NCBI GenBank assembly: GCA_015492515.1
Contig: WGEZ01000098.1
Location: 1 to 44,356, forward strand
Length of the DNA: 44,356 nucleotides
Source: Nitrospirota bacterium
GTDB lineage: Bacteria; Nitrospirota; Thermodesulfovibrionia; Thermodesulfovibrionales; JdFR-85
Reading direction: 5' to 3'
The position numbers and the translations under genes are program-made. Of this stretch, positions 16,883-24,749 are shown in pieces. The notes below the pieces were generated by a model. It made no database searches and was not told the origin of the DNA. It saw only the letters and a program-made list of their open reading frames with translations. The first letter of the stretch is position 1. Each line of letters opens with the position of its first letter.

Positions 16883-17836
16883 ATGACGGAGCACGACACA
16901 TACGACGTCGTTATCATCGGCGGTGGACCCGCGGGGCTTACGGCGGCCCAGTATGCCGCAAGGTCGGATCTCAAGACGGTGGTTGTAGATAAATCACCGG
17001 CAGCGAGTGCTATCGCGTTCGCCGAGAGGATCGAGAACTACCCTGGGCTCAAAGAACCCATATCGGGGAGGGAGCTTATAGAGATACTCCGGGAGCAGGC
17101 CCTCGGGTTCGGTGCAGAGTACGTCGAGGCACAGGTCATCGGCGTGAAACTGGAGGGTGAGATAAAAGAGGTCTACACCATCGACAGGACCTTCCGCGGA
17201 AGATCGGTGATCATCGCCACGGGCGCAATGGGCCGGAAACCGACCATCAAGGGCGAGAAGGACTTCCTCGGAAAGGGTGTGAGCTACTGTGCGATATGCG
17301 ATGCGGCCTTCTTCAGGGGGAAGACGGTCTCCGTCATCGGCAACACGGAAGAGGCCGTTAAGGAGTCGGAGGTGCTCAGCCGTTTCGCCGAGAAGGTGTA
17401 CCTGATCTCGCCGACGGAGAAGCTCAAGGTGGCTGAGGATTCCGTGGCGGTGGAAGGGAACGTGGAGGTCTTGAGGGGCTACATCGTCGAGGAGATCGAA
17501 GGTGATGAGGTGGTGGAGAAGATACACCTGAAGAGGGTGAGCGACGAAGGGGACGAGTATCTGCCCGTGGACGGCGTGTTCGTCTACCTCCACGGCAGCA
17601 GGCCGATAGTCGACTTCCTCAATTTCGCCGTGGACCTGAGCGACGAGGAGTGCGTGATAACGAACAGGCTGATGGAGACGAACATCCCCGGGGTCTTTGC
17701 GGCAGGCGACGTCACGTGTGTCGAGGTGAGGCAGGCCGTCATAGCGGCTGCCAACGGTTGCGTGGCAGCGCTCTCTGCCGAGAAGTTCATACATGGAAGG
17801 AAGAGAAGAAAATACGACTGGGCGAAGTCGAAGTGA
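16883..17836 (+). CDS. Thioredoxin-reductase-like flavoprotein with atypical pyridine-nucleotide site
   Basis: The 317 residues have the low-molecular-weight thioredoxin reductase layout. The FAD-binding N-terminus is VVIIGGGPAGLTAAQYA, the redox disulfide CAIC lies within GVSYCAICDAAFF (about 136), and the C-terminal FAD motif is GVFAAGDVT. In the NADPH domain the usual GGGDSA reads IGNTEEAV and the usual HRRxxxR reads ISPTEKLKV, so the residues that bind NADPH are lost. It may use another donor (ferredoxin or NADH) or act on a different disulfide. ATG 16883 is preferred over GTG 16880 because GGAGG is 7 nt upstream. No thioredoxin gene is adjacent. The next gene starts in a GTGA overlap with its stop. 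Family sure; cofactor inferred. Confidence 0.85.
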   Translation: MTEHDTYDVVIIGGGPAGLTAAQYAARSDLKTVVVDKSPAASAIAFAERIENYPGLKEPISGRELIEILREQALGFGAEYVEAQVIGVKLEGEIKEVYTIDRTFRGRSVIIATGAMGRKPTIKGEKDFLGKGVSYCAICDAAFFRGKTVSVIGNTEEAVKESEVLSRFAEKVYLISPTEKLKVAEDSVAVEGNVEVLRGYIVEEIEGDEVVEKIHLKRVSDEGDEYLPVDGVFVYLHGSRPIVDFLNFAVDLSDEECVITNRLMETNIPGVFAAGDVTCVEVRQAVIAAANGCVAALSAEKFIHGRKRRKYDWAKSK

Positions 17837-19800
17837 GGGCCTCGGTCTGCAGAAACCCCCTCTTCATCCTCTCCTTCATCATCCTCGTCCTTTCGGTCCT
17901 TGAGGGCCGCGGGGAAGGCGGCATGCCCGGGGATGTCAGGGAAGAGACAGACGATCCGCGCTACAGAGAGGTCGTCAGAGGTATCGCCTCCGACGCCGAC
18001 CGTGCCGGGCTGCTGAGGGACTATCTGCTCTTCTTCACGGCGAAGGACTCCTGTAAGAGAGATGATCACCACCGGTGCCTCCGGGAGATAGAGAGGTTCC
18101 TCGTCCTCTTTTCCGGGACGTACCTCACGAGGGAGATGAGGCTCCTGAGGCTCAGGACGCTCCATGCAATGCTGAACCATGACCCCACGGGAGACAGCTG
18201 CTCAGGAGACGCCCCCGTCCCCGCCTCCCTCGAGGGGGAGGCCCTGCGGTCCGCCGAGGATTACCTCAAGGATTATCCCGACGATGAAGAGGCGCTTTAC
18301 CTCTATGCACGGATGTTGAAGCGGTCGGGGAAGGACCTGAAGGCCCGGAGGATCTTCAAGTCCCTCTACATCAGGGCGGGCGAGTATTACAGTGAGGTGC
18401 AGGGGATGATCTCCCCGGAGGAGCTCACCGTCGAGGAGGTGTTGGTGCATAACCGGAACCTCTACGAGTCCCTGAGGCTGAAGGAGTCCGAGGCCCTCCT
18501 CCTCAACGCACTCCGGAGGAAGCCCCTCCGGAGGGTGAGGACCCTGTACATCGCTCTGGCGGATACGTACTTCAGGATGAAGGACTACCGTAGGGCAGCC
18601 CTATACTACAGGAAGGGCGGGGACGAGTACAAGGCCGCGATATCCCTTTACAGGCACGGTGACCTCGATGCCTTCAACGGCATACTCCGCAAGGTGAGGC
18701 ATGAGAGGACGTCCGCCACCTGCAGGCTCTACATGCTGAAGGGGCTCGGGGAGAGGCGTGACGGCAGGGTCAACAGGGCCCTCGGCGTATTCAGAAGGCT
18801 CTACAGGGGCTACCCCTGCAAGGAGGAGGCCCTCTGGCAGATCGCATGGACAGAGTACCTGACGGGCAACTACCTGAGCGCCTCATACAACCTCAAGACC
18901 CTCTACAAGAGGCACAGGGCCCCGAAGTACCTCTACTGGTACGCCAGGGCCCTCGAGAGGCGCGGATTCGATGCCGGCAGGCTTTATCGCCGTCTGCCCG
19001 AGGATTCCTTCTACTCGGTCATGGTCGGGTTGCGTTCAGGCGTACCTGCAAGGGGCACCCCCCTGCGGGATATCGGAACTGCCCTCACCGAGGAAACAGG
19101 CACCCCTGTCTCCGGAAGGCTCGCAAGGAGATTGAGACGGGCTGAGCTCCTTGAGGCCTTAGGGCTGCACGATTATGCCGTGAAGGAGCTCCTTGCCTTC
19201 GAGTCGACATCGAAGGGCTCGGAGAGGTCGCTCGTCTGCATCGGTCTTCACAGGATCAGGGCCTATAACGAGGCCTTGCGCTGTGCGAACAGGACGGGGG
19301 CCTTCGACGGCGCCCACAGGATATCCTACCCCGTTGCATACAGGGAGATAGTGATGGGCGTTGCCGAGGAGTTCGCCATCGATCCCCTGATAATATACTC
19401 GGTCATGAGGGAAGAGAGCAGGTTCGACGAGGACGCCTTCTCACGGGCCGGTGCAGTGGGGCTGATGCAGCTCATGCCCTATACCGCAAGGAGGATGGCG
19501 AGGTCGCTGAGCGGAGGGGTCGAGGTCACCTCCTCGAGGGACATCATCCCTCCCCATCTCAATATAACCCTCGGCAGTCTCTATCTCAAACAGCTTCTCG
19601 AGGAGTTCAAGTCGATCCCTCTTGCTGCCGCCGCCTATAACGCTGGAGAGGGAGCGGTCCGGAGATGGCTCGACTCCCACCGGTACCGGGATGTCGACGA
19701 GTTCATCGAGGACATCCCTTACAGGGAGACGAGGAAGTACGTAAAGAGGGTGTTGAAGACCTACTTCAAGTACCTGGACATCTACGTCGGGAAGGACTGA
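17833..19800 (+). CDS. Soluble lytic murein transglycosylase (Slt70-like)
   Basis: The start is GTG 17833 in a GTGA overlap with the flavoprotein stop. This gives 655 residues beginning with a hydrophobic export segment (NPLFILSFIILVLSVLEG), so it is periplasmic. The middle (about 100-480) is a long series of helical TPR-like hairpins like the superhelical domain of Slt70. The C-terminal SLT domain carries the catalytic Glu at residue 528 in MREESRF, plus AGAVGLMQLMPYTA and AAAAYNAGEGAV. Such enzymes cleave the MurNAc-GlcNAc bond of peptidoglycan with formation of 1,6-anhydro-MurNAc. The ends of this gene and the ferritin-like gene are only 4 nt apart, tail to tail. Confidence 0.92.
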   Translation: MRASVCRNPLFILSFIILVLSVLEGRGEGGMPGDVREETDDPRYREVVRGIASDADRAGLLRDYLLFFTAKDSCKRDDHHRCLREIERFLVLFSGTYLTREMRLLRLRTLHAMLNHDPTGDSCSGDAPVPASLEGEALRSAEDYLKDYPDDEEALYLYARMLKRSGKDLKARRIFKSLYIRAGEYYSEVQGMISPEELTVEEVLVHNRNLYESLRLKESEALLLNALRRKPLRRVRTLYIALADTYFRMKDYRRAALYYRKGGDEYKAAISLYRHGDLDAFNGILRKVRHERTSATCRLYMLKGLGERRDGRVNRALGVFRRLYRGYPCKEEALWQIAWTEYLTGNYLSASYNLKTLYKRHRAPKYLYWYARALERRGFDAGRLYRRLPEDSFYSVMVGLRSGVPARGTPLRDIGTALTEETGTPVSGRLARRLRRAELLEALGLHDYAVKELLAFESTSKGSERSLVCIGLHRIRAYNEALRCANRTGAFDGAHRISYPVAYREIVMGVAEEFAIDPLIIYSVMREESRFDEDAFSRAGAVGLMQLMPYTARRMARSLSGGVEVTSSRDIIPPHLNITLGSLYLKQLLEEFKSIPLAAAAYNAGEGAVRRWLDSHRYRDVDEFIEDIPYRETRKYVKRVLKTYFKYLDIYVGKD

Positions 19801-19804
19801 GGGC

Positions 19805-20221
19805 CTATCCGCCCTTCTTCACCTCTCCAAGGAGCTCGCTGAACTCATCCCGGTGTTCGATCTCCTCCTCGAGTATCCGTTTCAGTCTCGAGGCAACCCT
19901 CTCGTCCTTGATCAGCCTTATGTGTTCTGAGTACATCGCTATCGCCTCCTCCTCGAGGGCGATCAGTCGCTTCAGATACCCCTCGGTGCCTCCCCTGCCG
20001 AAATTCAGCGGCCTGTGTTGCATTGTGGGGACGCCGCCGAGGTCCACGATCAGCTCAGCGAGCCATTCAGCATGACGCATCTCGTCCTTGGCGATCTCCT
20101 CCATCCCTCTGCTCGGGCGGCACTGACCGGTGACGAAGCTGTTCCGCATGTACACCAGTATCGCCTCGATCTCGCCCGAGAGGTCCTGATTCAAGAGCCT
20201 GATCACTTCCGATCTCTTCAT
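19805..20221 (-). CDS. Ferritin-like / bacterioferritin-family protein
   Basis: 138-residue four-helix protein with di-iron-type ligands in each helix: GEIEAILVYMRNS, EEIAKDEMRHAEWLAELI (E-x-x-H), LEEEAIAMYSEHI and EEEIEHRDEFSELL (E-x-x-H). It is likely an iron or peroxide handling protein in the cytoplasm. I chose the ATG at 20221, preceded by AAAGGAGG 6 nt away, over an in-frame start 12 codons further upstream that lacks a ribosome site. Its own promoter is at 20274-20303. It may be a bacterioferritin or a ferritin-like oxidase; there is no heme-ligand evidence. Confidence 0.87.
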   Translation of the reverse strand: MKRSEVIRLLNQDLSGEIEAILVYMRNSFVTGQCRPSRGMEEIAKDEMRHAEWLAELIVDLGGVPTMQHRPLNFGRGGTEGYLKRLIALEEEAIAMYSEHIRLIKDERVASRLKRILEEEIEHRDEFSELLGEVKKGG

Positions 20222-20273
20222 GACGCCTCCTTTTGTTGTGTTTATGAGGTCAATCACATCCCCCGCGCTGTAT

Positions 20274-20303
20274 ATTAAAGCCGGTTTCGCCGTTTCCTGT
20301 CAA
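20274..20303 (-). promoter_or_regulatory. Promoter of the ferritin-like gene
   Basis: On the minus strand a perfect TTGACA (20298-20303) and TTTAAT (20274-20279) are separated by 18 nt, about 50 nt before the ATG. I saw no clear Fur or PerR palindrome over it. Confidence 0.6.
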
Positions 20304-20327
20304 CGCCCTCAAGGAGAGGGATCGGAG

Positions 20328-20350
20328 GAGGGGGTGGCTGCCCCCTTTTC
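20328..20350 (+). terminator. Probable rho-independent terminator
   Basis: AGGGGG, loop TGGCTG, CCCCCT, then TTT. It is on the plus strand just before the thrS promoter. The nearest plus-strand gene upstream is the transglycosylase, 530 nt away, so a transcript ending here would run antisense across the whole ferritin-like gene. Confidence 0.5.
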
Positions 20351-20352
20351 AA

Positions 20353-20382
20353 TTGAAAACGGTACGGAGAATCCTGTATAAT
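20353..20382 (+). promoter_or_regulatory. Promoter of the thrS-infC-rpmI-rplT-pheS operon
   Basis: TTGAAA (20353-20358) and a perfect TATAAT (20377-20382) are separated by 18 nt. The predicted start is near 20389, giving a leader of about 95 nt to the likely thrS start at 20484. Confidence 0.7.
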
Positions 20383-20483
20383 CTCTTGATAGGCCCCGTC
20401 CTGTGCAGGGCCGTGGGGTGATCAATACTGCAGCCCTTGAAAGGGTCTGGCGAAGGACGGACAGAGGTCAAGGGAGGTCAGTC

Positions 20484-22388
20484 ATAAATATCAAGATCGA
20501 CGATGAGGTGAGGGAGGTCTCCGGAGAGGGTCTTCCGGAGCTCCTGAGGGAGATGGGTGCGGTGGCCATCAAGGTCGACTCCGTCATCCACGACATTGAG
20601 GATGCTGAAGGCCTGCCCGAAGACGCCGTGATCGAGCCGGTGACCCTTGAGACGAGGGAGGGCATCGAGATCTACAGGCACAGCACATCCCATGTGATGG
20701 CCCATGCAGTGAAGGATCTCTTCCCGGAGACAAGGATCGCCATCGGGCCCTCGACCGAAGAGGGCTTCTATTATGACTTTGACACGGAGAGACCCTTTAC
20801 ACCTGAAGACCTTGACAGGATCGAGGAGAGGATGAGAGAGATCATCGCCGAGGACAGGCCCTTTGTGAAGCGTACCCTCGGGAAGGAAGAGGCCCTGAAA
20901 CTCTTCAGAGAGATGGGCGAGCCCTACAAGGTGGAGCTGCTCCAGGAGATCGAGGACAGGGAGGTCACCGTCTATGAAGAGGGGGGCTTCATCGATCTCT
21001 GCAGAGGACCCCATCTCCCGTCGACGGGTTACATCAAGGCCTTCAAGCTCCTTGGTGTGGCCGGCGCCTACTGGAGGGGTGACGAGAAGCGGAAGATGCT
21101 CCAACGGATTTACGGAACCGCCTTCCAGGATCGGCAGAAGCTGGAGGCCTATCTGGAGTTCCTCCAGGAGGTCAAGAGGCGGGACCACCGGAGGCTCGGC
21201 AGGGAGCTCGACCTCTTCAGCACGAGCGACGAGATAGGGGCCGGGCTGATCCTCTGGCACCCGAAGGGCTCGATTATCAGGAAGGTGATCGAGGATTTCT
21301 GGCGGGACGAGCACCTGAGGTCCGGATATCAACTGATCTACACCCCTCATATCGCGAAGCTGGAGCTCTGGAGGAAGAGCGGCCACTGGGATTTCTATCG
21401 CGAGAACATGTACTCACCGATGGAGGTCGAGGGCGTCGATTACGAGATAAAGCCCATGAACTGTCCGTTCCATATCACCATCTACAAAAGCGCCCTCAGG
21501 AGCTACCGCGAGTTCCCTGTGAGGTATGCAGAGCTGGGCACCGTATACAGGTTTGAACGATCGGGCGTCCTCCACGGGCTGCTGAGGGTGAGGGGGTTCA
21601 CCCAGGACGATGCCCACATCTTCTGCAGGGAAGACCAGATTGAGGAGGAGATAGAGTCGGTGCTGGAGTTCACGCTCTTCATCCTCAGGACCTTCGGCTT
21701 CGAGGACTATGAGATATTCCTGTCCACGCGGCCTGAGAAGTTCGTGGGGACCCCCGAGGACTGGGACCGTGCAACGGGCGCCCTGAGGCTCGCCCTCGAG
21801 GACAAGGGGCTCGCCTACGGGGTCGATCCGGGAGAGGGCGTGTTCTACGGGCCGAAGATCGACATCAAGGTGAGGGATTCCCTCGGAAGGCCTTGGCAGT
21901 GCAGCACCATTCAGGTCGATTTCAACAATCCCGAGAGGTTCGACGTCACCTACAGGGGCCCGGACGGCAGAGAACACAGGCCGATAATGATCCACAGGGC
22001 GCTGATGGGCTCCCTGGAGAGGTTCTTCGGCATCCTGATCGAGCATTACGCCGGGGCGTTCCCCCTGTGGCTTTCTCCCGTTCAGATCGGTATAATAACC
22101 GTTTCGGAGAGGCACGCAGGTTATGGAGAGGGCCTTGTGAAGGGGCTGAGGGATGCCGGCATCAGGGTGGAGCCGTTCTTCGGCAGCGAAAAGCTCGGAT
22201 TCAAGATCCGTCAGGCCACTGTCAGAAAGATCCCCTATTCGGTTATAATAGGCGACAGAGAGGTTGCTTCCGGCAGGTTTCCGGTGAGAAAGAGGGACGG
22301 AGAGAACGTCGGTCCCTATGAGCTCGAAGAACTGGTCGAGAGGTTGAAGGCAGAGATCGATTCAAGGAGTCTGTCCTCGAAGCTATAG
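20484..22388 (+). CDS. thrS: Threonyl-tRNA synthetase
   Basis: Class II synthetase that charges tRNA-Thr. From the proposed start it has 634 residues: a TGS domain (NIKIDDEVREVSGEGL onward), an editing domain with HSTSHVMAHAV, a catalytic core with zinc-type Cys in MNCPFHI, motif 2 (TVYRFERSGVLHGLLRVRGFTQDDAH) and the anticodon-binding C-terminus. The start is unusual. GGGAGG (20472-20477) is 6 nt before an ATA codon (20484), exactly where ThrS proteins normally begin. The only standard in-frame starts are GTG 20403 and GTG 20418, which lack a ribosome site, lie within about 30 nt of the predicted transcript start and would add a non-family extension of 22-27 residues. Function very sure; the ATA start is an inference. 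Confidence 0.95.
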   Translation: MNIKIDDEVREVSGEGLPELLREMGAVAIKVDSVIHDIEDAEGLPEDAVIEPVTLETREGIEIYRHSTSHVMAHAVKDLFPETRIAIGPSTEEGFYYDFDTERPFTPEDLDRIEERMREIIAEDRPFVKRTLGKEEALKLFREMGEPYKVELLQEIEDREVTVYEEGGFIDLCRGPHLPSTGYIKAFKLLGVAGAYWRGDEKRKMLQRIYGTAFQDRQKLEAYLEFLQEVKRRDHRRLGRELDLFSTSDEIGAGLILWHPKGSIIRKVIEDFWRDEHLRSGYQLIYTPHIAKLELWRKSGHWDFYRENMYSPMEVEGVDYEIKPMNCPFHITIYKSALRSYREFPVRYAELGTVYRFERSGVLHGLLRVRGFTQDDAHIFCREDQIEEEIESVLEFTLFILRTFGFEDYEIFLSTRPEKFVGTPEDWDRATGALRLALEDKGLAYGVDPGEGVFYGPKIDIKVRDSLGRPWQCSTIQVDFNNPERFDVTYRGPDGREHRPIMIHRALMGSLERFFGILIEHYAGAFPLWLSPVQIGIITVSERHAGYGEGLVKGLRDAGIRVEPFFGSEKLGFKIRQATVRKIPYSVIIGDREVASGRFPVRKRDGENVGPYELEELVERLKAEIDSRSLSSKL

Positions 22389-22470
22389 GGCTGTTCTCCA
22401 TACTGTTGCGGGATCATGGAGGCGTCGTTTAAGACTGAACCGGCAGCTTGAGAACTGAGGAGGTGGGGTA

Positions 22471-22965
22471 ATAGCACAACAGTACAGAGTAAACGAGAGG
22501 ATCAGGGCGAGGGAGGTAAGACTCATCGACTCCGACGGGAAGCAGATCGGCATCGTCCCGGTGAGGGAGGCCCTGAGGGTTGCGAGGGAGAGGGACCTGG
22601 ACCTCGTCGAGGTGGCTCCCAATGCCGCCCCTCCGGTCTGCAGGATAATGGATTACGGGAAGTTCAAGTACCAGCAGAGCAAGAGACATTCCCACAGGAA
22701 GACGCCGGAGGTGAAGGAGGTGAAGGTGAGGCCCCGTATCGATATGCATGATCTGGAGTTGAAGATCAAGCACACCATACGCTTCCTCGAGAGCGGCAAC
22801 AAGGTGAAGGTGAGCATGTTCTTCAGGGGCCGCGAGATCGTCAGGCCCGAGCTCGGCATGCAGGTCTTCGAGAAGTTCATAGAGAGGCTGAAGGACAAGT
22901 ACAGCATCGAGAGCAAACCGAGGTTCGAAGGCAAGAGCATTACGATGATCGTTTCACCGAAATAG
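22471..22965 (+). CDS. infC: Translation initiation factor IF-3, starting at ATA
   Basis: IF-3 binds the 30S subunit, prevents premature 50S joining and proofreads start codons. Read from ATA 22471 the 164 residues cover the whole family: AQQYRVNERIRAREVRLID, the N-domain to VEVAPNAAPPVCRIMDYGKFKYQ, a linker, and the C-domain (KVRPRIDMHDLELKIKH, FFRGREI). The first standard start in frame is GTG 22561, which would remove 30 conserved residues. AGGAGG (22458-22463) lies 7 nt before the ATA. A rare start codon on infC is known from E. coli (AUU), where it mediates autoregulation by IF-3; the same logic is likely here. Confidence 0.94.
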   Translation: MAQQYRVNERIRAREVRLIDSDGKQIGIVPVREALRVARERDLDLVEVAPNAAPPVCRIMDYGKFKYQQSKRHSHRKTPEVKEVKVRPRIDMHDLELKIKHTIRFLESGNKVKVSMFFRGREIVRPELGMQVFEKFIERLKDKYSIESKPRFEGKSITMIVSPK

Positions 22966-23009
22966 GATGACCTGTTGAACGGGTAGACAGAGAGAGCAAG
23001 GAGGAAGAG

Positions 23010-23207
23010 ATGCCGAAGTTGAAGACGCACAGGGGCGCGGCCAAGCGTTTCAAGATCACCGGCACGGGCAAGGTCAAAAGGCGCAAGGCCAATAAGAGCC
23101 ATCTCCTGACCGGCAAGCCTGCAAAGAGGACGAGGCGGTTGAGGGAGTCCGCGATCGTGGACAAGACCCAGGAGAAGGCGATCAGGAGACTGCTGCCCTA
23201 TAAGTGA
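23010..23207 (+). CDS. rpmI: 50S ribosomal protein L35
   Basis: 65-residue basic protein with the L35 pattern ([51 protein letters not shown]). The ATG has AAGGAGG upstream. It has the normal position between infC and rplT and binds 23S rRNA in the large subunit. Autoregulation of this operon by L20 is known in other bacteria; I could not identify the RNA operator here. Confidence 0.97.
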   Translation: MPKLKTHRGAAKRFKITGTGKVKRRKANKSHLLTGKPAKRTRRLRESAIVDKTQEKAIRRLLPYK

Positions 23208-23216
23208 GAAATGACC

Positions 23217-23300
23217 GTTTTTCCATTGTTCATCGTTCATTTTCCACTTTCCAATTGAGATGATAAATGGTGAATGCCAGATGGTAAATGATGAATAGGA
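23217..23300 (+). repeat. AT-rich imperfect inverted repeat between rpmI and rplT
   Basis: A stretch rich in TTCATcgTTCATTTTCC-type and GGTAAATGATGAAT-type words, facing each other, in otherwise GC-rich DNA. The left arm (about 23224-23246) is imperfectly complementary to the right arm (about 23262-23297). This kind of CATTTACCATTTATCAT spacer repeat is common in intergenic DNA of many anaerobes. It is transcribed within the ribosomal protein operon and would form an imperfect hairpin. Confidence 0.5.
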
Positions 23301-23310
23301 AGGAGGAGCC

Positions 23311-23676
23311 ATGCCCAGGACGAAGGGTAGTTTCAAGACGCGAAGGAGGCGGAAGAAGGTCCTCGATAGGGCGAAGGGCTACTACGGTGCCAGGAGCAGA
23401 TGCTACAAGGTGGCGAAGCAGGCGGTGGAACATGCACTCCGCTACTCATACAGGGACAGGAGGGCCAGGAAGCGTGAGTTCCGGAGCCTCTGGATCGTGA
23501 GGATCAACGCCGCAGTGAGGGGGGCCGGCCTGACCTACAGCCAGTTCATCAACGGGCTGAACAAGGCCGGCATAGGGCTCGACAGGAAGGTGCTTGCCGA
23601 CCTCGCCTATCACGATCCAGGGACCTTCGGCGACCTCGTGGAGAAGGCGAGGGAGGCCCTTGCGGTGCAGCAGTAG
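23311..23676 (+). CDS. rplT: 50S ribosomal protein L20
   Basis: 121 residues with the L20 N-terminal basic extension ([29 protein letters not shown]) and globular C-domain ([38 protein letters not shown]). It is needed early in 50S assembly. The ATG has AAGGAGGAGCC upstream. It is separated from rpmI by 103 nt holding an AT-rich inverted repeat, longer than the usual short gap. Confidence 0.97.
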   Translation: MPRTKGSFKTRRRRKKVLDRAKGYYGARSRCYKVAKQAVEHALRYSYRDRRARKREFRSLWIVRINAAVRGAGLTYSQFINGLNKAGIGLDRKVLADLAYHDPGTFGDLVEKAREALAVQQ

Positions 23677-23686
23677 ATGATGAGGA

Positions 23687-24739
23687 ATGGAAGAGATAGA
23701 GAGAATCCGTGAGGCCTTTGATGCCGACTCCAGGGGGATATCCTCCCTGAAGGACCTGAACCGGTTGAGGATCAAGTATCTCGGCAGACGGGGCCTCGTC
23801 ATCCAGGAGTTGAAGTCCCTCTCCTCCCTGCCTCCCTCCGAAAGGCCCCCCAGGGGCAGGGCGATCAATGACCTTAAGGCATACATCGAGTCGGTGATGG
23901 AGAGGCTCGAGGAGGAACTCTCCGCTGCAGAGCTCAAGCAGAAGATCGAGGCCGAGTCCATCGATATAACCCTCCCCGGGAAATACATCCCCCCCGGGAG
24001 CAGCCACCCGGTAAACAGGGTCCTCGACGAGATCGTCGAGATCTTCCGGTTCATGGGCTTTACAGTTGAGGAAGGACCGGAGGTCGAACTCGACTACTAC
24101 AACTTCGAGGCCCTCAACATCCCGAAAGACCACCCTGCGAGGGAGATGCAGGATACGTTCTACGTGGCTGCCGGAGGCGGTGGAGGCCGGCTCCCTGCAG
24201 AGAGTGACGTGGTCCTGAGGACCCATACCTCGCCGGTGCAGATACGGGTGATGGAGAAGAGGAGGCCGCCGCTCAGGTTCATAGCCCCCGGAAAGGTGTA
24301 CCGGTGTGATGCGGACGTATCGCACACCCCGATGTTCCACCAGGTCGAGGGGCTGATGGTGGACGAAGGGGTCACCTTCGCCCACCTGAAGGGGGTGCTT
24401 GAGCTCTTCATCCACAGGCTCTTCAGCACCGACACACCCGTGAGGTTCAGACCGAGCTACTTCCCCTTCACCGAACCATCCGCCGAGGTGGACATAGGCT
24501 GTATCCTCTGCAGGGGGAAGGGGTGCAGGGTCTGCAAGGGCACTGGCTGGCTCGAGGTGCTCGGGGCAGGCATGGTCCATCCGCGGGTCTTCGAGGCCGT
24601 CGGTTATGATCCGGAGAGATACACGGGCTTTGCCTTCGGCATGGGTGTGGAGCGGCTTACCATGCTCAAGTTCGGGATAGACGACATACGCCTCTTCTTC
24701 GAGAACGACATCAGGTTCTTAAAGCAGTTCCGGGTGTGA
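23687..24739 (+). CDS. pheS: Phenylalanyl-tRNA synthetase alpha subunit
   Basis: 350 residues: an N-terminal coiled coil (about 1-90), motif 1 with HPVNRVLDEIVEIFRFMGF, motif 2 with RTHTSPVQIRVM and KVYRCDADVSHTPMFHQVEG, the Cys pattern CILCRGKGCRVCKGTGW found in many bacterial PheS proteins, and motif 3 (GFAFGMGVERLTMLKFGIDDIR). It catalyses charging of tRNA-Phe as an alpha2-beta2 enzyme. The beta subunit gene pheT is not downstream; a sensor gene starts 10 nt after the stop. pheT must therefore be elsewhere in the genome. Last gene of the thrS operon proper. Confidence 0.97.
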   Translation: MEEIERIREAFDADSRGISSLKDLNRLRIKYLGRRGLVIQELKSLSSLPPSERPPRGRAINDLKAYIESVMERLEEELSAAELKQKIEAESIDITLPGKYIPPGSSHPVNRVLDEIVEIFRFMGFTVEEGPEVELDYYNFEALNIPKDHPAREMQDTFYVAAGGGGGRLPAESDVVLRTHTSPVQIRVMEKRRPPLRFIAPGKVYRCDADVSHTPMFHQVEGLMVDEGVTFAHLKGVLELFIHRLFSTDTPVRFRPSYFPFTEPSAEVDIGCILCRGKGCRVCKGTGWLEVLGAGMVHPRVFEAVGYDPERYTGFAFGMGVERLTMLKFGIDDIRLFFENDIRFLKQFRV

Positions 24740-24749
24740 CCGGGATGTC

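Noticed and set aside
17650-17832. Longer N-terminus for the transglycosylase, extending into the flavoprotein gene
   Set aside because: The frame is open but antedates the export segment; GTG 17833 in a GTGA overlap puts the hydrophobic segment at the N-terminus as expected.
23230-23433. A minus-strand frame with FIIYHLAFTIYHL
   Set aside because: This peptide is the usual translation of the CATTTACCATTTATCAT-type spacer repeat and overlaps rplT.
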